A stretch of 23,000 bases of DNA from NCBI GenBank assembly GCA_964570935.1, contig CAZMZP010000055.1, positions 1 to 23,000 of the forward strand, written 5' to 3'. The position numbers were made by a program, and so were the translations under genes. The notes beneath the pieces are model-generated. The model saw only the letters and a program-made list of their open reading frames with translations, had not been told where the DNA came from and did not search any database. Position 1 is the stretch's first letter. Each line of letters opens with the position of its first letter. Of the stretch, positions 22,626 to 23,000 are shown one piece after another. The DNA is from JAFGJU01 sp964570935 (lineage in GTDB: Bacteria > Eisenbacteria > RBG-16-71-46 > JAFGJU01).

Positions 22626-23000
22626 ATGACGGGGAAGAAGTCGGCGACAGCCGCGCTGGTGGCCGCGCTGGTGACGGCGCTGTCCCTGGCGTGTTCGGCG
22701 GGAGGGACGATGAAAGAGGAATCTGGTAGAGGCGGAACAGTCGCCATCTTCAACGTTCGAACCGGCAAGGTGCAGCAGGTGGCGAAGGTCGTGAAGTCGG
22801 ACGCGGAGTGGAAAAAGATCCTGACGCCCGAGCAGTATCGCGTGACGCGCGGACACGGCACCGAGTCGGCCTTCAGCGGCGTGTGCGAAGTGCCTGAGGG
22901 CGCCGGCACCTACCAGTGCGTGTGCTGCTCCACGGACCTCTTCGGCGTCCGGGCGAAGTTCGAGTCCGGCACAGGATGGCCCAGCTTCTGGGAGCCACTC
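22626..23000 (+). CDS. msrB: exported peptide-methionine (R)-S-oxide reductase, 5' part only
   Basis: This is the N-terminal 125 residues of MsrB, which reduces methionine-R-sulfoxide in oxidised proteins. A signal peptide ends at LSLAC (C23), a plausible lipoprotein site, so the enzyme should be at the outer face of the inner membrane. MsrB landmarks follow: EWKKILTPEQYRVTRGHGTE, AFSGV, GTYQCVCCSTDLF (zinc CxxC at C98 and C101) and KFESGTGWPSFWEP. The catalytic Cys region lies beyond the window end, so I cannot tell whether it is Cys or Sec. C87 could be a resolving cysteine. GAGAGGGGACTAGCC precedes the ATG, only two bases after the upstream stop. Confidence 0.93.
   Translation, partial: MTGKKSATAALVAALVTALSLACSAGGTMKEESGRGGTVAIFNVRTGKVQQVAKVVKSDAEWKKILTPEQYRVTRGHGTESAFSGVCEVPEGAGTYQCVCCSTDLFGVRAKFESGTGWPSFWEPL

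Overview
The window is a high-GC bacterial chromosomal segment, roughly 62-64% GC by eye. It has densely packed genes on both strands and strong AGGAGG-type ribosome binding sites. It holds no phage, transposon, CRISPR or RNA genes that I can see. ECF sigma/anti-sigma regulation, an octaheme cytochrome c, lipoprotein-type signals and many uncharacterised membrane proteins suggest a Gram-negative-like bacterium from an uncultivated lineage, perhaps from soil or sediment. I cannot name a phylum from the sequence.

Layout. From 1 to 2916 on the plus strand lie the tail of a GNAT acetyltransferase and a two-gene ABC-2 exporter (ATPase and a large permease). From 3030 to 5530 on the minus strand lies a three-gene stress module: an ECF sigma factor, a membrane anti-sigma factor with a zinc-finger motif (ATGA overlap), and a secreted DUF4097 beta-repeat protein. 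A 320-base GC-rich gap with a TATAAT box leads into a lone octaheme cytochrome c (5851-7863). A DinB-like protein and a four-helix membrane protein follow on the minus strand (7988-9055).

From 9202 to 15826 on the plus strand are a standalone YedF-type DsrE domain protein, a Pat-like GNAT, an amidohydrolase, a membrane-anchored SIMPL protein, a membrane-anchored GyrI-like protein, a CPBP intramembrane protease, a TspO homologue and an M24 'pita-bread' protein that has lost most of its metal ligands. On the minus strand, 15897-18445 holds a SPATA20/YyaL-type protein translationally coupled to a small secreted protein of distinctly lower GC.

From 18657 onward on the plus strand an extended -10 promoter precedes a 42-residue Gly-Phe-Leu repeat microprotein. 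After it come a DUF5661 protein with a basic tail, an aromatic-amino-acid-type PLP decarboxylase, a SagB-type oxidoreductase, a DUF2892 membrane protein, a second nitroreductase, a small membrane protein and the start of an exported MsrB, cut by the window end.

The most unusual items are the microprotein at 18709-18837, the metal-ligand-poor M24 protein, the ECF sigma factor with a hydrophobic N-terminal extension, the orphan octaheme cytochrome, and the recurring low-complexity insertions in otherwise conserved enzymes. No single complete new system can be proven from the sequence alone. The cluster at 18657-22312 is the best candidate neighbourhood.
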